A stretch of 64,000 bases of DNA from Hungatella sp. GTDB taxonomy: Bacteria > Bacillota > Clostridia > Lachnospirales > Lachnospiraceae. The notes under the pieces were generated by a model, which ran no database searches, was not told where the DNA came from, and saw only the letters and a list, made by a program, of their open reading frames with translations. Location: NCBI GenBank assembly GCA_022792815.1, contig JAAWBS010000027.1:32521-96520 (forward strand). The letters run 5' to 3'. Both the position numbers and the translations under genes were made by a program. Of the stretch, positions 34,917-44,697 are shown piece by piece (positions within the stretch are counted from its first letter, which is position 1; every line of letters begins with the position of its first letter).

Positions 34917-34954
34917 GAGGCGCTTTGCGATAGAAAGGAAGGAGAAATCAAAAT

Positions 34955-36175
34955 ATGAAGACAGACAACTGCTCCTACAACACCATAGAGGAGGCGCTCT
35001 CGGATCTGAGAGCGGGAAAGATCATCCTGGTCACCGATGACCCGGACCGGGAAAATGAGGGGGATTTTATCTGTGCGGCGGAATTTGCCACTCAGGACAA
35101 CATCAATTTTATGGCATGTCACGGCAAGGGACTGATCTGTACGCCCATGAGCGAGAAATTGGCATCCGGACTGGGTTTCCCTCCTATGGTGGCGGAGAAC
35201 ACGGACAACCACAGCACCGCATTTACCGTGTCTGTGGACCATATGGATACGAACACCGGCATCTCGGCGGCAGAGCGTTCTTATACGATGATGAAATGTG
35301 TGGAGGAAGGCGTGGGGCCGGGGGAATTTCGCAGGCCGGGCCATGTATTTCCTCTGGTCGCCAGAAAAGGCGGCGTACTGGTGCGGGGCGGTCACACGGA
35401 GGCCACGGTGGATCTCATGCGCCTGGCCGGATTAAAGGAATGCGGCGTGTGCTGTGAGATTATGGAGGAGGACGGCACCATGATGCGGACTCCCAATCTG
35501 TGGAAGCTGGCAAAGCAGCATGGGCTGACATTTATCACCATCAAGGATCTGCAGAATTACTGCCGGATCCACGAGAAGCATGTGCTATGCGAGGCCCGTG
35601 CGGATATGCCCACCAAGTACGGACATTTTCGGCTCTGCGGCTATGTCAATGATATCACCGGGGAACACCATGTGGCCCTGGTGAAGGGAGAGATCGGAGA
35701 CGGGGAGGGAGTGCTCTGCCGGGTACACTCCGAGTGTCTGACCGGGGATACCTTCGGATCCCTGCGATGCGACTGCGGCAGCCAGCTGAAAGCCGCCATG
35801 GAGATGGTGGAGGCGGAGGGAAGAGGTGTCATCCTGTATATGCGCCAGGAGGGCCGCGGCATCGGGCTGATCAATAAGCTGAAAGCCTATGCGCTTCAGG
35901 AACAGGGCCTGGACACGGTGGAGGCCAATCTCAGCCTTGGGTTTGCGCCGGATCTGAGGGAATACTGGGTGGGAGCTCAGATTCTGGCCGATCTGGGGGT
36001 CAAGTCTCTCCGGCTTCTCACCAATAATCCGGAGAAGGTCTACGGACTGTCGGATTTTGGGCTGGAGATACAGGAGAGAATTCCCATCGAGATTGCGCCC
36101 CAGGAGTATGATCTGTGTTATATGAAGACCAAGAGGGAGAAGATGGGGCATATTTTCCAGAAGATCCAGGTTTAG
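34955..36175 (+). CDS. ribBA: Bifunctional DHBP synthase / GTP cyclohydrolase II
   Basis: The 406-residue protein combines both entry reactions of riboflavin synthesis. The N-terminal DHBP synthase half (1-205) has [11 protein letters not shown] and RPGHVFPL; the C-terminal GTP cyclohydrolase II half has the zinc ligands in [18 protein letters not shown] and the RQEGRGIGL motif. Domain order and length are normal for Firmicutes. It is the third gene of the rib operon. Confidence 0.96.
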   Translation: MKTDNCSYNTIEEALSDLRAGKIILVTDDPDRENEGDFICAAEFATQDNINFMACHGKGLICTPMSEKLASGLGFPPMVAENTDNHSTAFTVSVDHMDTNTGISAAERSYTMMKCVEEGVGPGEFRRPGHVFPLVARKGGVLVRGGHTEATVDLMRLAGLKECGVCCEIMEEDGTMMRTPNLWKLAKQHGLTFITIKDLQNYCRIHEKHVLCEARADMPTKYGHFRLCGYVNDITGEHHVALVKGEIGDGEGVLCRVHSECLTGDTFGSLRCDCGSQLKAAMEMVEAEGRGVILYMRQEGRGIGLINKLKAYALQEQGLDTVEANLSLGFAPDLREYWVGAQILADLGVKSLRLLTNNPEKVYGLSDFGLEIQERIPIEIAPQEYDLCYMKTKREKMGHIFQKIQV

Positions 36176-36291
36176 GGGAGATGCTGCGGCAGAGGCCAGG
36201 GTGAGATAATTCTGACAGAGCTGCCGGCCCCAGAAGGGCGAAATTCGAGGGATTCAATGATTATTATAATTTTATGAAGGAGGAATTTGAT

Positions 36292-36765
36292 ATGAGAGAG
36301 ATACGAGTGTTGGAAGGGAAGGTTGTGGCACCGGAGGGGATGAAGGTTGGGATTGTGGCCTCTCGGTTTAATGAGATCATCGTGAATAAGCTTCTGGGGG
36401 GAGCCGTGGATGGTTTGGTCCGCCATGGGGTGGACGAGGAGAATATCACGGCGGCCTGGGTGCCGGGGGCTTTCGAGATACCGGTGACAGCGGCTAAGAT
36501 GGCTAAGTCCGGGAAGTATGACGCAGTGATCTGTGTGGGGGCGGTGATCCGGGGGGATACAACCCACTATGATTATGTGTGCAATGAGGTGTCCAAGGGG
36601 GTGGCTCAGGTGGGGCTTTCTGCCGGGGTTCCGGTGCTGTTTGGGGTGATCACCACGGAGAACATTGAGCAGGCTATCGCCAGGGCAGGAAGCAAGGCTG
36701 GCAATAAGGGTTATGACTGCGCCCTGTCTGCCATTGAGATGGTGAATCTGCTGGCGCAGATGTAG
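36292..36765 (+). CDS. ribH: 6,7-dimethyl-8-ribityllumazine synthase
   Basis: RibH condenses the pyrimidine and DHBP into lumazine. The 157-residue protein carries [19 protein letters not shown], the [17 protein letters not shown] active-site loop with its catalytic His, and [12 protein letters not shown] placed the start at ATG 36292, 8 bases after AAGGAGG; an in-frame ATG at 36274 precedes that site and is unlikely. It ends the operon; two palindromic elements follow before the converging YhaN gene. Confidence 0.95.
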   Translation: MREIRVLEGKVVAPEGMKVGIVASRFNEIIVNKLLGGAVDGLVRHGVDEENITAAWVPGAFEIPVTAAKMAKSGKYDAVICVGAVIRGDTTHYDYVCNEVSKGVAQVGLSAGVPVLFGVITTENIEQAIARAGSKAGNKGYDCALSAIEMVNLLAQM

Positions 36766-36786
36766 GGCAGAGACAGATCCTGTCAC

Positions 36787-36855
36787 CGGTGTATTGCCTG
36801 CATTGCTGATAAAATTGATTCTTCGGAGTTTTGCCGGATATAATGCAGACAGCAT
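36787..36855 (-). repeat. Short copy of a dispersed intergenic palindromic repeat
   Basis: Read on the minus strand, this 69-bp stretch begins GTATGCTGTCTGCATTATAT and aligns over about 60 bases with the start of the element at 59080, sharing CTGTCTGCATTATATC, AACTCCG, AGAAT and ATCAGCAA blocks. Its two ends (GTGTATTGCCTGCATT and AATGCAGACAGCATAC) form imperfect inverted repeats, 12 of 16 pairing. It lies between ribH and a second palindrome. Confidence 0.7.
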
Positions 36856-36861
36856 ACGAAA

Positions 36862-36960
36862 AGGGGCTGCCGCGAAATTCAGTATTTCCACAAGATACGG
36901 CTGACATCATGGTGATACAGACACCATAAATCGTGGAAATCTGATTTTGCGGCAGCCCCT
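36862..36960. repeat. Palindromic element with GGGGCTGCCGC ends
   Basis: AGGGGCTGCCGC (36862-36873) pairs perfectly with GCGGCAGCCCCT (36949-36960), and pairing continues inward through CAG-ATTTCCAC on both sides with small bulges. It sits 8 bases before the end of the minus-strand YhaN gene and after ribH, so it can act as a bidirectional terminator. Its ends match those of 29194-29292. Confidence 0.7.
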
Positions 36961-36968
36961 ATGATTAT

Positions 36969-38849
36969 TTAGATACTGATCAAATGATAGGGGATCTGGT
37001 TGGCGGTCAGCATCTGGGCTTCCCGCTGATGGCAGGTAAAGATGATAATCTGGCCGCCGTAGGATGTGGAGATCCACTTCAGGGCGCTCCGCAGCCGGTC
37101 GTCGTCGTAGAGGACAAAGCTGTCGTCAAAGATCAGGGGCATCTGCTCTTCCTGTTCGCTCTGGATCAGTCTGGCGGCGGAGAGACGGAGGGCCAGATAG
37201 ATCTGGTCCATAGTGCCGCTGCTGACCTGCTCTAAGGGGACCAGGCGCGTGGGGGTGTTCATGTAGGCATTGAGATTCTCGTCGATACTCATACTGGTAT
37301 AGACGCCGCCGGTGATGCCGGAGATCAGCTGTGAGGCCGTCTTGTTTAGGTAGAGGCCAAAGGAGTCCCGGATGGAGGCGGACAGTTCAGTCATGGTGTC
37401 GTGGGCCAGATCGATGGCGGCGATCTCCCGGGAGAGCCGGTCATTTTCCGCTAACGTGCGGCGGAGCACGTCCATCTGGGTCTTGTAGCCGGAGAGAAGT
37501 TCCAGCTTCTTCTCCAACTCCCACTGTAGTTTTTGCTGCTGCTCGATGACTTCGCTGCAGTTGTTCTGTTTCGCCTGAAGCCCGGAGATGTCCTCGGTCA
37601 GCTGGCTGATGGTCTCGTCCGATTTGTCCATGGCAGAGCTGAGCCGTTCAAATTCGGCCATCCTGCCGAGAAATGCATCCAGGGCTTCCCCGGAGATGGT
37701 TCCGTCTCCCAGGTGTCTGGTGAAGGACTCCTTCAGGACTTGGGCGGAGAGCGCCGTCTCTTTCACGAGACGCTTTCCCTTCCAGAGGGAAAAGAAGCCT
37801 GACAGATAACACACGGCGGCCAGAACCGCCAGGACAGCCAGAACTGCCGGCTCCGGGAAGTCAATGTTCATGTTAAACAGAATGTCCGTGACAGGGTTCC
37901 ACTCTCCCAGCGTATGAAAATACGCGCCGCAGGCCAGAAGACAGGTGCCAAGCAAAAACATGGCGATCCGGAAGATGCGGAGGGACTTTTTCTCGCAGGA
38001 GGCTTTCAGACGCTGATAGTCCTCAAAGACGTCCTGAGTCTTCTCCTGGTATTCCCGGATGGACTGAATGTCGGAAAACTGGTTCTGGGACAGAACCTGG
38101 CGTCCCCTGGCCACCTTCTGGAGCAGGGTCTCTTTCTCAGACTGCTTTTCCTCGATCAGCGTCTTGGTGTCCGTGCGCATCTGCTGGTAGACGGGGAGCT
38201 GATTCTCATATTCGGGGGAGGAGATCTCCTTCTCCAAAGTCTTGATCTCACTTAAGAGGGAGGTGTAGGACCGGGCGGCCTCGGGCACCAGCTGAACCTC
38301 CAGCTGTTTTTTCTGAGCTTTCAGATAGTCGGTGGCCCGTGTGATGTTCAGGGCCATACTGCCGGTGGTGTTCATGTTGGCGATGTAGTTCTTAAGCTCC
38401 GACACCATGCCGGCGTCGGTGGCACTTTTCAGCTGCCCGATGCTGATGGTGTTGTTGTAGGCGGTCTCGCTTAAGCCGCACAGCAGCCGGTCCAAGAGGG
38501 CTTTGTCAGGCTCTAAGGCTTTGCCCAGGGTCTCATCGATGATGCGAAGCTCCTTTTTGGACTTTTGAAAGCTTCTCTCGATGCGGTAGATATGGCTGCC
38601 GTGCTCCAGACGCAGGGCCCCCTCGTAGGTGCCGCTGTTCTCCCAGGGCTCGTAGCGGCTGTACAGGTCATTTTTGGAGGCCCGTCCTCTCTGAGGCTGG
38701 ATGCCGAACAGCATGCCTCGGATAAAGGTGTGGATGGTGGACTTGCCCGCCTCGTTTTTCCCGTAGACCACATTGAGGCCGTCCTGAAAGGAGATGGTGC
38801 GGTCATGAAATTTTCCAAAGCCTTTCATCTGCAGTTCGATAAATTTCAT
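36969..38849 (-). CDS. YhaN/SbcC-like AAA ATPase with membrane segments
   Basis: The 626-residue protein has an ABC/SMC-type head: Walker A GKNEAGKS (30-37), Gln-rich middle, signature EQVSSGTMDQIYLALRLSAARL near the end and Walker B MPLIFDDSF. Two coiled-coil blocks flank a hydrophobic hairpin, with membrane helices at about 292-311 and 334-355. This is the arrangement of B. subtilis YhaN, but shorter and without a zinc-hook CxxC. It is coupled (4 bases) to a nuclease gene upstream, forming an SbcCD-like pair likely involved in DNA end processing or stress; membrane attachment is predicted, not proved. Confidence 0.85.
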   Translation of the reverse strand: MKFIELQMKGFGKFHDRTISFQDGLNVVYGKNEAGKSTIHTFIRGMLFGIQPQRGRASKNDLYSRYEPWENSGTYEGALRLEHGSHIYRIERSFQKSKKELRIIDETLGKALEPDKALLDRLLCGLSETAYNNTISIGQLKSATDAGMVSELKNYIANMNTTGSMALNITRATDYLKAQKKQLEVQLVPEAARSYTSLLSEIKTLEKEISSPEYENQLPVYQQMRTDTKTLIEEKQSEKETLLQKVARGRQVLSQNQFSDIQSIREYQEKTQDVFEDYQRLKASCEKKSLRIFRIAMFLLGTCLLACGAYFHTLGEWNPVTDILFNMNIDFPEPAVLAVLAVLAAVCYLSGFFSLWKGKRLVKETALSAQVLKESFTRHLGDGTISGEALDAFLGRMAEFERLSSAMDKSDETISQLTEDISGLQAKQNNCSEVIEQQQKLQWELEKKLELLSGYKTQMDVLRRTLAENDRLSREIAAIDLAHDTMTELSASIRDSFGLYLNKTASQLISGITGGVYTSMSIDENLNAYMNTPTRLVPLEQVSSGTMDQIYLALRLSAARLIQSEQEEQMPLIFDDSFVLYDDDRLRSALKWISTSYGGQIIIFTCHQREAQMLTANQIPYHLISI

Positions 38850-38853
38850 GAAC

Positions 38854-39924
38854 CTAACTCCTTTCGTCGGTGGTGCGCAGCAGGGCGTTGATGCCGTAAT
38901 AGAGGGCTTTCTTCTCCACGGGACTCATATCCGGCTTCTGCAGGGCCCGGATATAGAAACCGATCATGTCGCTGGGATGTTCCGCAAACAGGGCGCTGAA
39001 ATCGTACTGGGGCTCCGACTCGTCTATGATCTCCACGATGCGGAATTTGGAGAGAAGGTTCTCCAGATCAAACTCCATCTCCGGGTCCCGCATGCCTCGG
39101 ATCCGGAACCGGTAGATGTGATGGTGCCCGCGCCGCTGGATCTCCTGAGCGATCTTCATCTCCAGCTCCGTGTTGGTGGTAGCCGCGGTGATATTGACCG
39201 CCAGAGGGATGTACTGGGAGCGGCAAAGAGGGACAAACTCCAGGGAGGTGACCTTTCTGGAGGAGCTGTTGATCTCCCCTGCCAGTATGCCGTGGACTCC
39301 GGTCTCGGTCTTGTCCAGAGGCTCCGGTGAACCGGGATAGGCCATCTTGCCGGCCGCCAGGATCTCCGGCTTGTGGATATGGCCCAGAGCCACATAAGAA
39401 AAATCCGATGCGGCCAGGGCATTTTTGTCAAAGGGAAGATGGTTGGCATCTCCCCCGTGGATCATGAGAATGTGGATCCGTCCGTCTAAAGGGACGCTTA
39501 AATGGTCCACCCGGTTCTCCCGGATCTCGGGGGTGGTGTAGCTGAAGCCGTGTACCTCCACGTTGCAGTCCTCGAAATACACGCTGCCCAGCTGGTCCTC
39601 CATGAAGAAGGTCACATTGGGGCACCAGGTAAAGCTGTGCAGAGAGGAGTTGCCGCGGATCCGGTCGTGGTTGCCTGCGATGATCACCACATGTACCGAA
39701 GGGATGGTGGTAAACAGATAATTGATCTCCTTTAAGTCCTTCTGCAGAGGCTGACGGTGAAACAAATCTCCGGCGATAAACAGAAAATCCACTTCCCTCT
39801 CCCGGGCCTTTGTGACGATCTGAGAAAAGGTATCCTTGATCGCCTGGGTCCGCTCTCTGGTCCATGGCTTATCGCTGTCCGGGGACATGCCCCAGTGGAC
39901 GTCGGCAGTGTGGATAAATTTCAT
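38854..39924 (-). CDS. YhaO/SbcD-like metallophosphoesterase (DNA exonuclease)
   Basis: The 356-residue protein has all early phosphoesterase motifs: HTADVHWG, FIAGDLFH and IIAGNHDR, then ILMIHGGD and ALGHIHKPE, which bind two metal ions. SbcD-type enzymes degrade DNA ends and hairpins together with an SbcC ATPase; here that partner is the following gene. It is first in the two-gene operon, just downstream of asnS on the same strand. Confidence 0.9.
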   Translation of the reverse strand: MKFIHTADVHWGMSPDSDKPWTRERTQAIKDTFSQIVTKAREREVDFLFIAGDLFHRQPLQKDLKEINYLFTTIPSVHVVIIAGNHDRIRGNSSLHSFTWCPNVTFFMEDQLGSVYFEDCNVEVHGFSYTTPEIRENRVDHLSVPLDGRIHILMIHGGDANHLPFDKNALAASDFSYVALGHIHKPEILAAGKMAYPGSPEPLDKTETGVHGILAGEINSSSRKVTSLEFVPLCRSQYIPLAVNITAATTNTELEMKIAQEIQRRGHHHIYRFRIRGMRDPEMEFDLENLLSKFRIVEIIDESEPQYDFSALFAEHPSDMIGFYIRALQKPDMSPVEKKALYYGINALLRTTDERS

Positions 39925-39948
39925 GTCAGCTCCTCCTTGGCAAATAAC

Positions 39949-41340
39949 TTACAGCTCACAATTGTTGACGGTTCTGGGGAAGGGGATCACGTCGCGGATG
40001 TTGGCCATACCGGTCAGGTACATGACGCACCGCTCGAAGCCAAGACCAAATCCGGCGTGACGGGTGGAGCCGTACCGGCGCAGGTCCAGATAGAACCCGT
40101 AGTCCTCCTCCTTGAGATTCAGCTCCTTCATGCGCAAGAGAAGCTTCTCGTAGTCGTCCTCCCGCTGGCTTCCCCCGATGATCTCGCCGATGCCCGGAAC
40201 CAGACAGTCCATGGCGGCCACGGTCTTTCCGTCATCGTTGAGCTTCATGTAGAACGCCTTGATCTCCTTGGGGTAGTCTGTGACAAACAGCGGCTTTTTA
40301 AATACCTGTTCGGTCAGATACCGCTCGTGCTCCGTCTGCAGGTCACAGCCCCAGAATACCTTGTAGTCGAAATTGTCGTTGTTCTTCTCCAGAATCTCAA
40401 TGGCCTCCGTGTAGGTCACATGGCCGAACTCGGAATTGAGCACGCCGTTTAACCGATCCAGAAGTCCCTTGTCCACAAATTGGGTGAAGAAATTCATCTC
40501 CTCCGGAGCATGCTCCAGCACATAGCGGATGATGTATTTGAGCATCCCCTCGGCCACTGCCATGTTGTCGTCCAGGTCGGCGAAGGCCATCTCAGGCTCG
40601 ATCATCCAGAACTCGGCGGCGTGGCGGGTGGTGTTGGAATTCTCCGCCCGAAAGGTGGGACCGAAGGTGTAGATGTTGCGGAAGGCCATGGCGTAGGTCT
40701 CGCCGTTTAGCTGGCCGCTGACCGTAAGGCTGGTATGTTTTCCGAAAAAGTCCTGGGCGAAATCCACCTCTCCGGCCTGATTTTTCGGGACATTATCCAG
40801 ATCCATGGTGGTCACCTGGAACATCTCGCCGGCCCCCTCACAGTCGCTGGCAGTGATCAGAGGGGTGTGGACATAGACGAAATCCCGCTCCTGAAAATAC
40901 TGATGGATGGCGTAAGCGATCAGGGAGCGGACCCGGAATACTGCCTGGAAGGTGTTGGTTCTGGGGCGCAGATGGGAGATGGTCCTTAAATACTCAAAGG
41001 AATGGCGCTTCTTCTGCAGCGGGTAATCCGGCGCCGACACTCCCTCCACGGCCACGGCCGCGGCCTGAATCTCAAAAGGCTGCTTGGCCGAAGGCGTGGC
41101 CACCAGGGTGCCTTTGACGATGACGGCAGCCCCCACATTCAGTCTGCTGATCTCCTCAAAGTTATCCATGGTGTCATGGTAAACGATCTGAAGAGGTTCA
41201 AAATAAGAGCCGTCGCTGAGCACGATAAAACCGAAGGTCTTGGAGTCGCGGATGCTCCGCACCCATCCTCCCACAGAGATCTCCTGATCTAAAAACCGTT
41301 CTCTATCCTTATAAATCTCCCTCACTGTCACTAAATTCAT
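39949..41340 (-). CDS. asnS: Asparaginyl-tRNA synthetase
   Basis: The enzyme charges tRNA-Asn. The 463-residue protein has an N-terminal OB-fold anticodon-binding domain ([20 protein letters not shown]) and a class II catalytic core with motif 2 ([21 protein letters not shown]) and motif 3 ([15 protein letters not shown]). The start chosen is ATG 41340, 7 bases after AAGGAGA; the longer frame adds ten residues. A consensus promoter lies upstream. No T-box leader is seen. Confidence 0.95.
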   Translation of the reverse strand: MNLVTVREIYKDRERFLDQEISVGGWVRSIRDSKTFGFIVLSDGSYFEPLQIVYHDTMDNFEEISRLNVGAAVIVKGTLVATPSAKQPFEIQAAAVAVEGVSAPDYPLQKKRHSFEYLRTISHLRPRTNTFQAVFRVRSLIAYAIHQYFQERDFVYVHTPLITASDCEGAGEMFQVTTMDLDNVPKNQAGEVDFAQDFFGKHTSLTVSGQLNGETYAMAFRNIYTFGPTFRAENSNTTRHAAEFWMIEPEMAFADLDDNMAVAEGMLKYIIRYVLEHAPEEMNFFTQFVDKGLLDRLNGVLNSEFGHVTYTEAIEILEKNNDNFDYKVFWGCDLQTEHERYLTEQVFKKPLFVTDYPKEIKAFYMKLNDDGKTVAAMDCLVPGIGEIIGGSQREDDYEKLLLRMKELNLKEEDYGFYLDLRRYGSTRHAGFGLGFERCVMYLTGMANIRDVIPFPRTVNNCEL

Positions 41341-41379
41341 GATAATCTCCTTTTTCTCCATAGAATACATACTTCGCTA

Positions 41380-41408
41380 ATTATACTTTATTTTTTTCAG
41401 TGATTCAA
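41380..41408 (-). promoter_or_regulatory. Promoter of asnS
   Basis: On the minus strand TTGAAT is followed after 17 bp by TATAAT, 40 bases upstream of the start codon. The short leader leaves no room for a T-box. Confidence 0.7.
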
Positions 41409-41485
41409 GGCTTTCCTGAAACCTTTTTATTGCAGAAAAATGTCAGAAAATGCACGAGAAATACGAAAAATATAAGAGAAATTTG

Positions 41486-41514
41486 TTCACTATTCTTCGG
41501 ATATGTGGTATACT
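41486..41514 (+). promoter_or_regulatory. Promoter of glgCD
   Basis: TTCACT and TATACT are separated by 17 bp. Transcription from here gives an untranslated leader of about 340 bases. The -35 box is weak, so confidence is moderate. Confidence 0.5.
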
Positions 41515-41858
41515 AGAGTCGTAAGCAATGAGCAGTGTCGATTTTTTGACAGGGTGAAGCTTTTTTTCGATGTGAAGCGGCAGTTTACCCGTGAAAAGGA
41601 CCTGAGAGGAGTTCATAGTCCATCCCTGACGGTTCTGATCCGTCTTTCGAGGCCTCACAAGCCTTGACCCTGCGGAACGGTTCTCAGCCGCCGGTATGGA
41701 TCCGGCTGTCAGTCATTCTGCCTTCACAGCTTCTCACTCACAGCCCGAAGCGCCAGCGCCAAAGAAGCGGAAGCGGCCAAAAGCCGGATTTCCGCCTGAC
41801 AGGGTCCTGCCGCCAGGCCACTGCCCCCATAGAAAAATACACAGCAAGAGGTGATAAT
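41515..41858 (+). promoter_or_regulatory. Long structured leader upstream of glgC
   Basis: Between the predicted start point and the GTG of glgC there is no credible gene, although a frame stays open from 41664. The stretch holds a chain of small hairpins, such as GACGG-N7-CCGTC (near 41629), GCCGG-N7-CCGGC (near 41690), and CGGC-N5-GCCG (near 41782). I recognise no known riboswitch. It may be a regulatory RNA or a decayed gene. Confidence 0.4.
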
Positions 41859-43133
41859 GTGATCAAGAAAGAAATGATCGCCATGCTTTTGGCGGGGGGA
41901 CAAGGCAGCCGTCTTGGAGTCTTAACCCAGAAAGTTGCGAAACCGGCAGTATCCTTCGGAGGGAAATATCGGATCATTGACTTCCCTTTAAGCAACTGCA
42001 TAAACTCCGGAGTCGATACGGTAGGTGTATTGACCCAGTATCAGCCACTGCGTTTAAATACTCACATCGGAATCGGTATTCCGTGGGATCTTGACCGGAA
42101 CGTAGGAGGAGTCACTGTGCTTCCGCCCTATGAGAAGAGCAAGGGAAGTGACTGGTATACCGGCACGGCCAATGCGATCTACCAGAACTTGGAGTACATG
42201 GAGCAGTATAATCCGGAGTATGTTCTGATTCTGTCCGGAGACCACATTTACAAGATGGACTATGAGGTTATGTTGGAATACCATAAGGCCAACAACGCGG
42301 ACGTCACCATTGCTGCCATGCCGGTGCCCATCGAGGAGGCAAGCCGTTTCGGCATCGTCATCACCGACGACACCAACCGGATCACCGACTTTGAGGAGAA
42401 ACCGGCCAATCCCAGAAGCAATCTGGCATCTATGGGCATCTATATCTTTACATGGAAGGTCTTAAGGGAGGCCTTGGTTCAGCTGGCGGAAGTGCCAAGC
42501 TGCGATTTCGGCAAGCATGTGATTCCCTACTGCCACGGCCAGGGACAGAGAATTTTTGCATATGAGTACAACGGCTACTGGAAGGATGTAGGAACCTTAA
42601 GCTCCTACTGGGAAGCTAACATGGAACTGATCGACATCATTCCGGAATTCAATCTCTATGAAGAATACTGGAAGATTTATACCAAGAGTGATATCATACC
42701 GCCTCAGTACATCGCCGCGGATGCGGTGATCGAGAAGAGCATCATCGGTGAGGGCACGGAGATTTACGGCAAGGTGACCAATTCCGTCATCGGCGCAGGC
42801 GTCACCATCGCCAAGGGAGCCGTGGTCAGCGATTCCATCATCATGCGGGGCAGCGTCATCGGAGAGAACAGCATTCTTGACAAAGCCATCGTGGCTGAGG
42901 ATGTAGTCATCGGCAGCAACGTGGAGTTGGGAGTCGGTGAGATCGCCCCCAACAGATACGACCCGAAAGTATACCAGTCAGACTTAGTTACCATCGGGGA
43001 GCACAGTTTCATTCCTGACGGAGTAAAGGTCGGCAAGAACACGGCTATTTCCGGGGAGACCACGTCGGAAGATTACCCGGACGGCTTACTGGCCAGCGGA
43101 GACTACATTATGAAGGCAGGTGGCGCAAGATGA
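41859..43133 (+). CDS. glgC: Glucose-1-phosphate adenylyltransferase, catalytic subunit
   Basis: GlgC makes ADP-glucose, the donor for glycogen synthesis. The 424-residue protein has the nucleotide-binding signature [16 protein letters not shown] near the start, [15 protein letters not shown], the sugar-phosphate site DFEEKPANP and a C-terminal left-handed beta-helix. I place the start at GTG 41859, with AAGAGGTG just upstream, because it gives the normal family length; the frame is open 65 codons further but that part resembles no GlgC. It overlaps glgD by four bases. Confidence 0.94.
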   Translation: MIKKEMIAMLLAGGQGSRLGVLTQKVAKPAVSFGGKYRIIDFPLSNCINSGVDTVGVLTQYQPLRLNTHIGIGIPWDLDRNVGGVTVLPPYEKSKGSDWYTGTANAIYQNLEYMEQYNPEYVLILSGDHIYKMDYEVMLEYHKANNADVTIAAMPVPIEEASRFGIVITDDTNRITDFEEKPANPRSNLASMGIYIFTWKVLREALVQLAEVPSCDFGKHVIPYCHGQGQRIFAYEYNGYWKDVGTLSSYWEANMELIDIIPEFNLYEEYWKIYTKSDIIPPQYIAADAVIEKSIIGEGTEIYGKVTNSVIGAGVTIAKGAVVSDSIIMRGSVIGENSILDKAIVAEDVVIGSNVELGVGEIAPNRYDPKVYQSDLVTIGEHSFIPDGVKVGKNTAISGETTSEDYPDGLLASGDYIMKAGGAR

Positions 43134-44251
43134 GAGCAATCGGTATCGTTTTAGCAGGCGGCAACAGCAAGAGAATGAGGGAACTGTCCAACAAGCGCGC
43201 CATCTCGGCCATGCCTATCGCCGGAAGCTACCGCAGTATAGACTTTGCCCTCAGCAATATGTCCAACTCCCACGTCCAGAGCGTGGCAGTGTTTACCCAG
43301 TATAATTCCCGCTCCTTAAACGAGCACTTAAATTCCTCCAAGTGGTGGGATTTTGGAAGGAAGCAGGGAGGGCTGTTTGTGTTCACGCCCACCATCACGG
43401 CGGAGCACAACGACTGGTATCGGGGTACGGCGGATGCATTGTATCAGAACCTGACGTTTTTAAAGAACAGCCATGAGCCCTATGTGGTGATCACATCCGG
43501 CGACTGTATCTACAAACTGGATTACAACAGAGTGCTGGAGTACCATATCGAGAAGAAAGCCGACATCACGGTGGTCTGCAAGACCATGCCTGCAGAGGCT
43601 GATGTGACAAGGTTCGGCGTGGTGAAGACAGACGATGACGGGCGGATCGTGGACTTCCAGGAGAAGCCTATGATGGCCGAGTCCAACACCATCTCCTGCG
43701 GCGTCTATATCATCCGCAGGCGTCAGCTCATCGAGCTTCTGGAGCGCAGCGCCCAGGAAGACAGGTATGATTTCGTCAACGATATTCTGGTACGCTATAA
43801 GAATGTAAAGAGAATATACGCATATGAATTGAGTACCTACTGGAGCAACATCGCCTCCGTCGAGTCCTACTATGAGACCAATATGGACTTTCTGAAGCCG
43901 GAGGTGAGAGATTATTTCTTCCGCCAGTATCCGGAAATATACTCCAAGGTAGGCGATCTGCCCCCGGCCAAATATAATCCGGGTGCGGATGTGAAAAACA
44001 GTCTGGTGTCCAGCGGAACCATCATCAACGGAGTGGTGGACAGTTCTGTTTTATTTAAACAGGTCTATGTGGGCAACAACTGTGTCATCAAAAATTCGAT
44101 TATCCTGAATGATGTTTATATAGGGGATAATACGGTGATCGAGAACTGTATCGTAGAAAGCCGCGATACCATTCGAGCGAACACCACCTACATCGGAACT
44201 CCCGAGAATATCAAGATTGTCGTGGAGAAGAACGAGCGCTACACACTATAA
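43130..44251 (+). CDS. glgD: Glucose-1-phosphate adenylyltransferase, GlgD subunit
   Basis: The 373-residue paralogue of GlgC begins [22 protein letters not shown]. It lacks several substrate residues and, as known in Firmicutes (Geobacillus, Streptococcus), acts as a regulatory partner that stimulates GlgC in a hetero-oligomer. ATGA coupling to glgC supports that stoichiometry. The C-terminal half retains the beta-helix repeats. Confidence 0.93.
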   Translation: MRAIGIVLAGGNSKRMRELSNKRAISAMPIAGSYRSIDFALSNMSNSHVQSVAVFTQYNSRSLNEHLNSSKWWDFGRKQGGLFVFTPTITAEHNDWYRGTADALYQNLTFLKNSHEPYVVITSGDCIYKLDYNRVLEYHIEKKADITVVCKTMPAEADVTRFGVVKTDDDGRIVDFQEKPMMAESNTISCGVYIIRRRQLIELLERSAQEDRYDFVNDILVRYKNVKRIYAYELSTYWSNIASVESYYETNMDFLKPEVRDYFFRQYPEIYSKVGDLPPAKYNPGADVKNSLVSSGTIINGVVDSSVLFKQVYVGNNCVIKNSIILNDVYIGDNTVIENCIVESRDTIRANTTYIGTPENIKIVVEKNERYTL

Positions 44252-44333
44252 GTGAGACAGAAGGAGAGACAGAACAGGGACAGAATATAAATGGAGATCA
44301 GAGAGGAAAAAACAAAGGGGAGAAACAAAAAAG

Positions 44334-44609
44334 ATGCAAATTACAGACGTAAGAGTAAGAAGAATTGAGAAAGAGGGCAAGATGAAAGCGATTGTTTCGA
44401 TTACTCTGGATAATGAATTTGTGATTCATGACATCAAGGTAATCGAAGGAGAAAAAGGATTGTTTATCGCGATGCCCAGCCGTAAGGCTGCAGACGGTGA
44501 GTACAGAGATATCGCTCACCCGATCAATTCCGAGACTCGCGACATGATCCAGAGAGTGATTCTGGATAAGTACGAGACGACGACACTGGAGAGCGAGGCA
44601 GAAGCGTAA
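44334..44609 (+). CDS. spoVG: Septation/sporulation regulator SpoVG
   Basis: The 91-residue protein matches SpoVG over its full length: [10 protein letters not shown], the [20 protein letters not shown] core, and [10 protein letters not shown] followed by the HPINSETR motif. SpoVG is a small nucleic-acid-binding regulator of septation and sporulation in Firmicutes. It has its own terminator downstream. Confidence 0.96.
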   Translation: MQITDVRVRRIEKEGKMKAIVSITLDNEFVIHDIKVIEGEKGLFIAMPSRKAADGEYRDIAHPINSETRDMIQRVILDKYETTTLESEAEA

Positions 44610-44623
44610 GTATCAGGAGACAG

Positions 44624-44657
44624 AAAAAACGGCGGCTTTTGGTAGCTGCCGTTTTTT
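44624..44657. terminator. Terminator after spoVG
   Basis: AAAAAACGGCGGC pairs with GCTGCCGTTTTTT across an 8-base loop, giving a strong stem followed by T6. Confidence 0.92.
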
Positions 44658-44697
44658 CGTGAACAATGAGAGTATCAGCAGTTTGGAGGAAAATCTG

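Noticed and set aside
41341..41485. Possible T-box upstream of asnS
   Set aside because: The promoter is only 40 bases from the start and the conserved T-box GGTGG-containing sequence is absent.
41664..41858. Possible 65-residue N-terminal extension of GlgC
   Set aside because: It resembles no GlgC sequence, and the GTG at 41859 has a ribosome binding site and gives the normal length.
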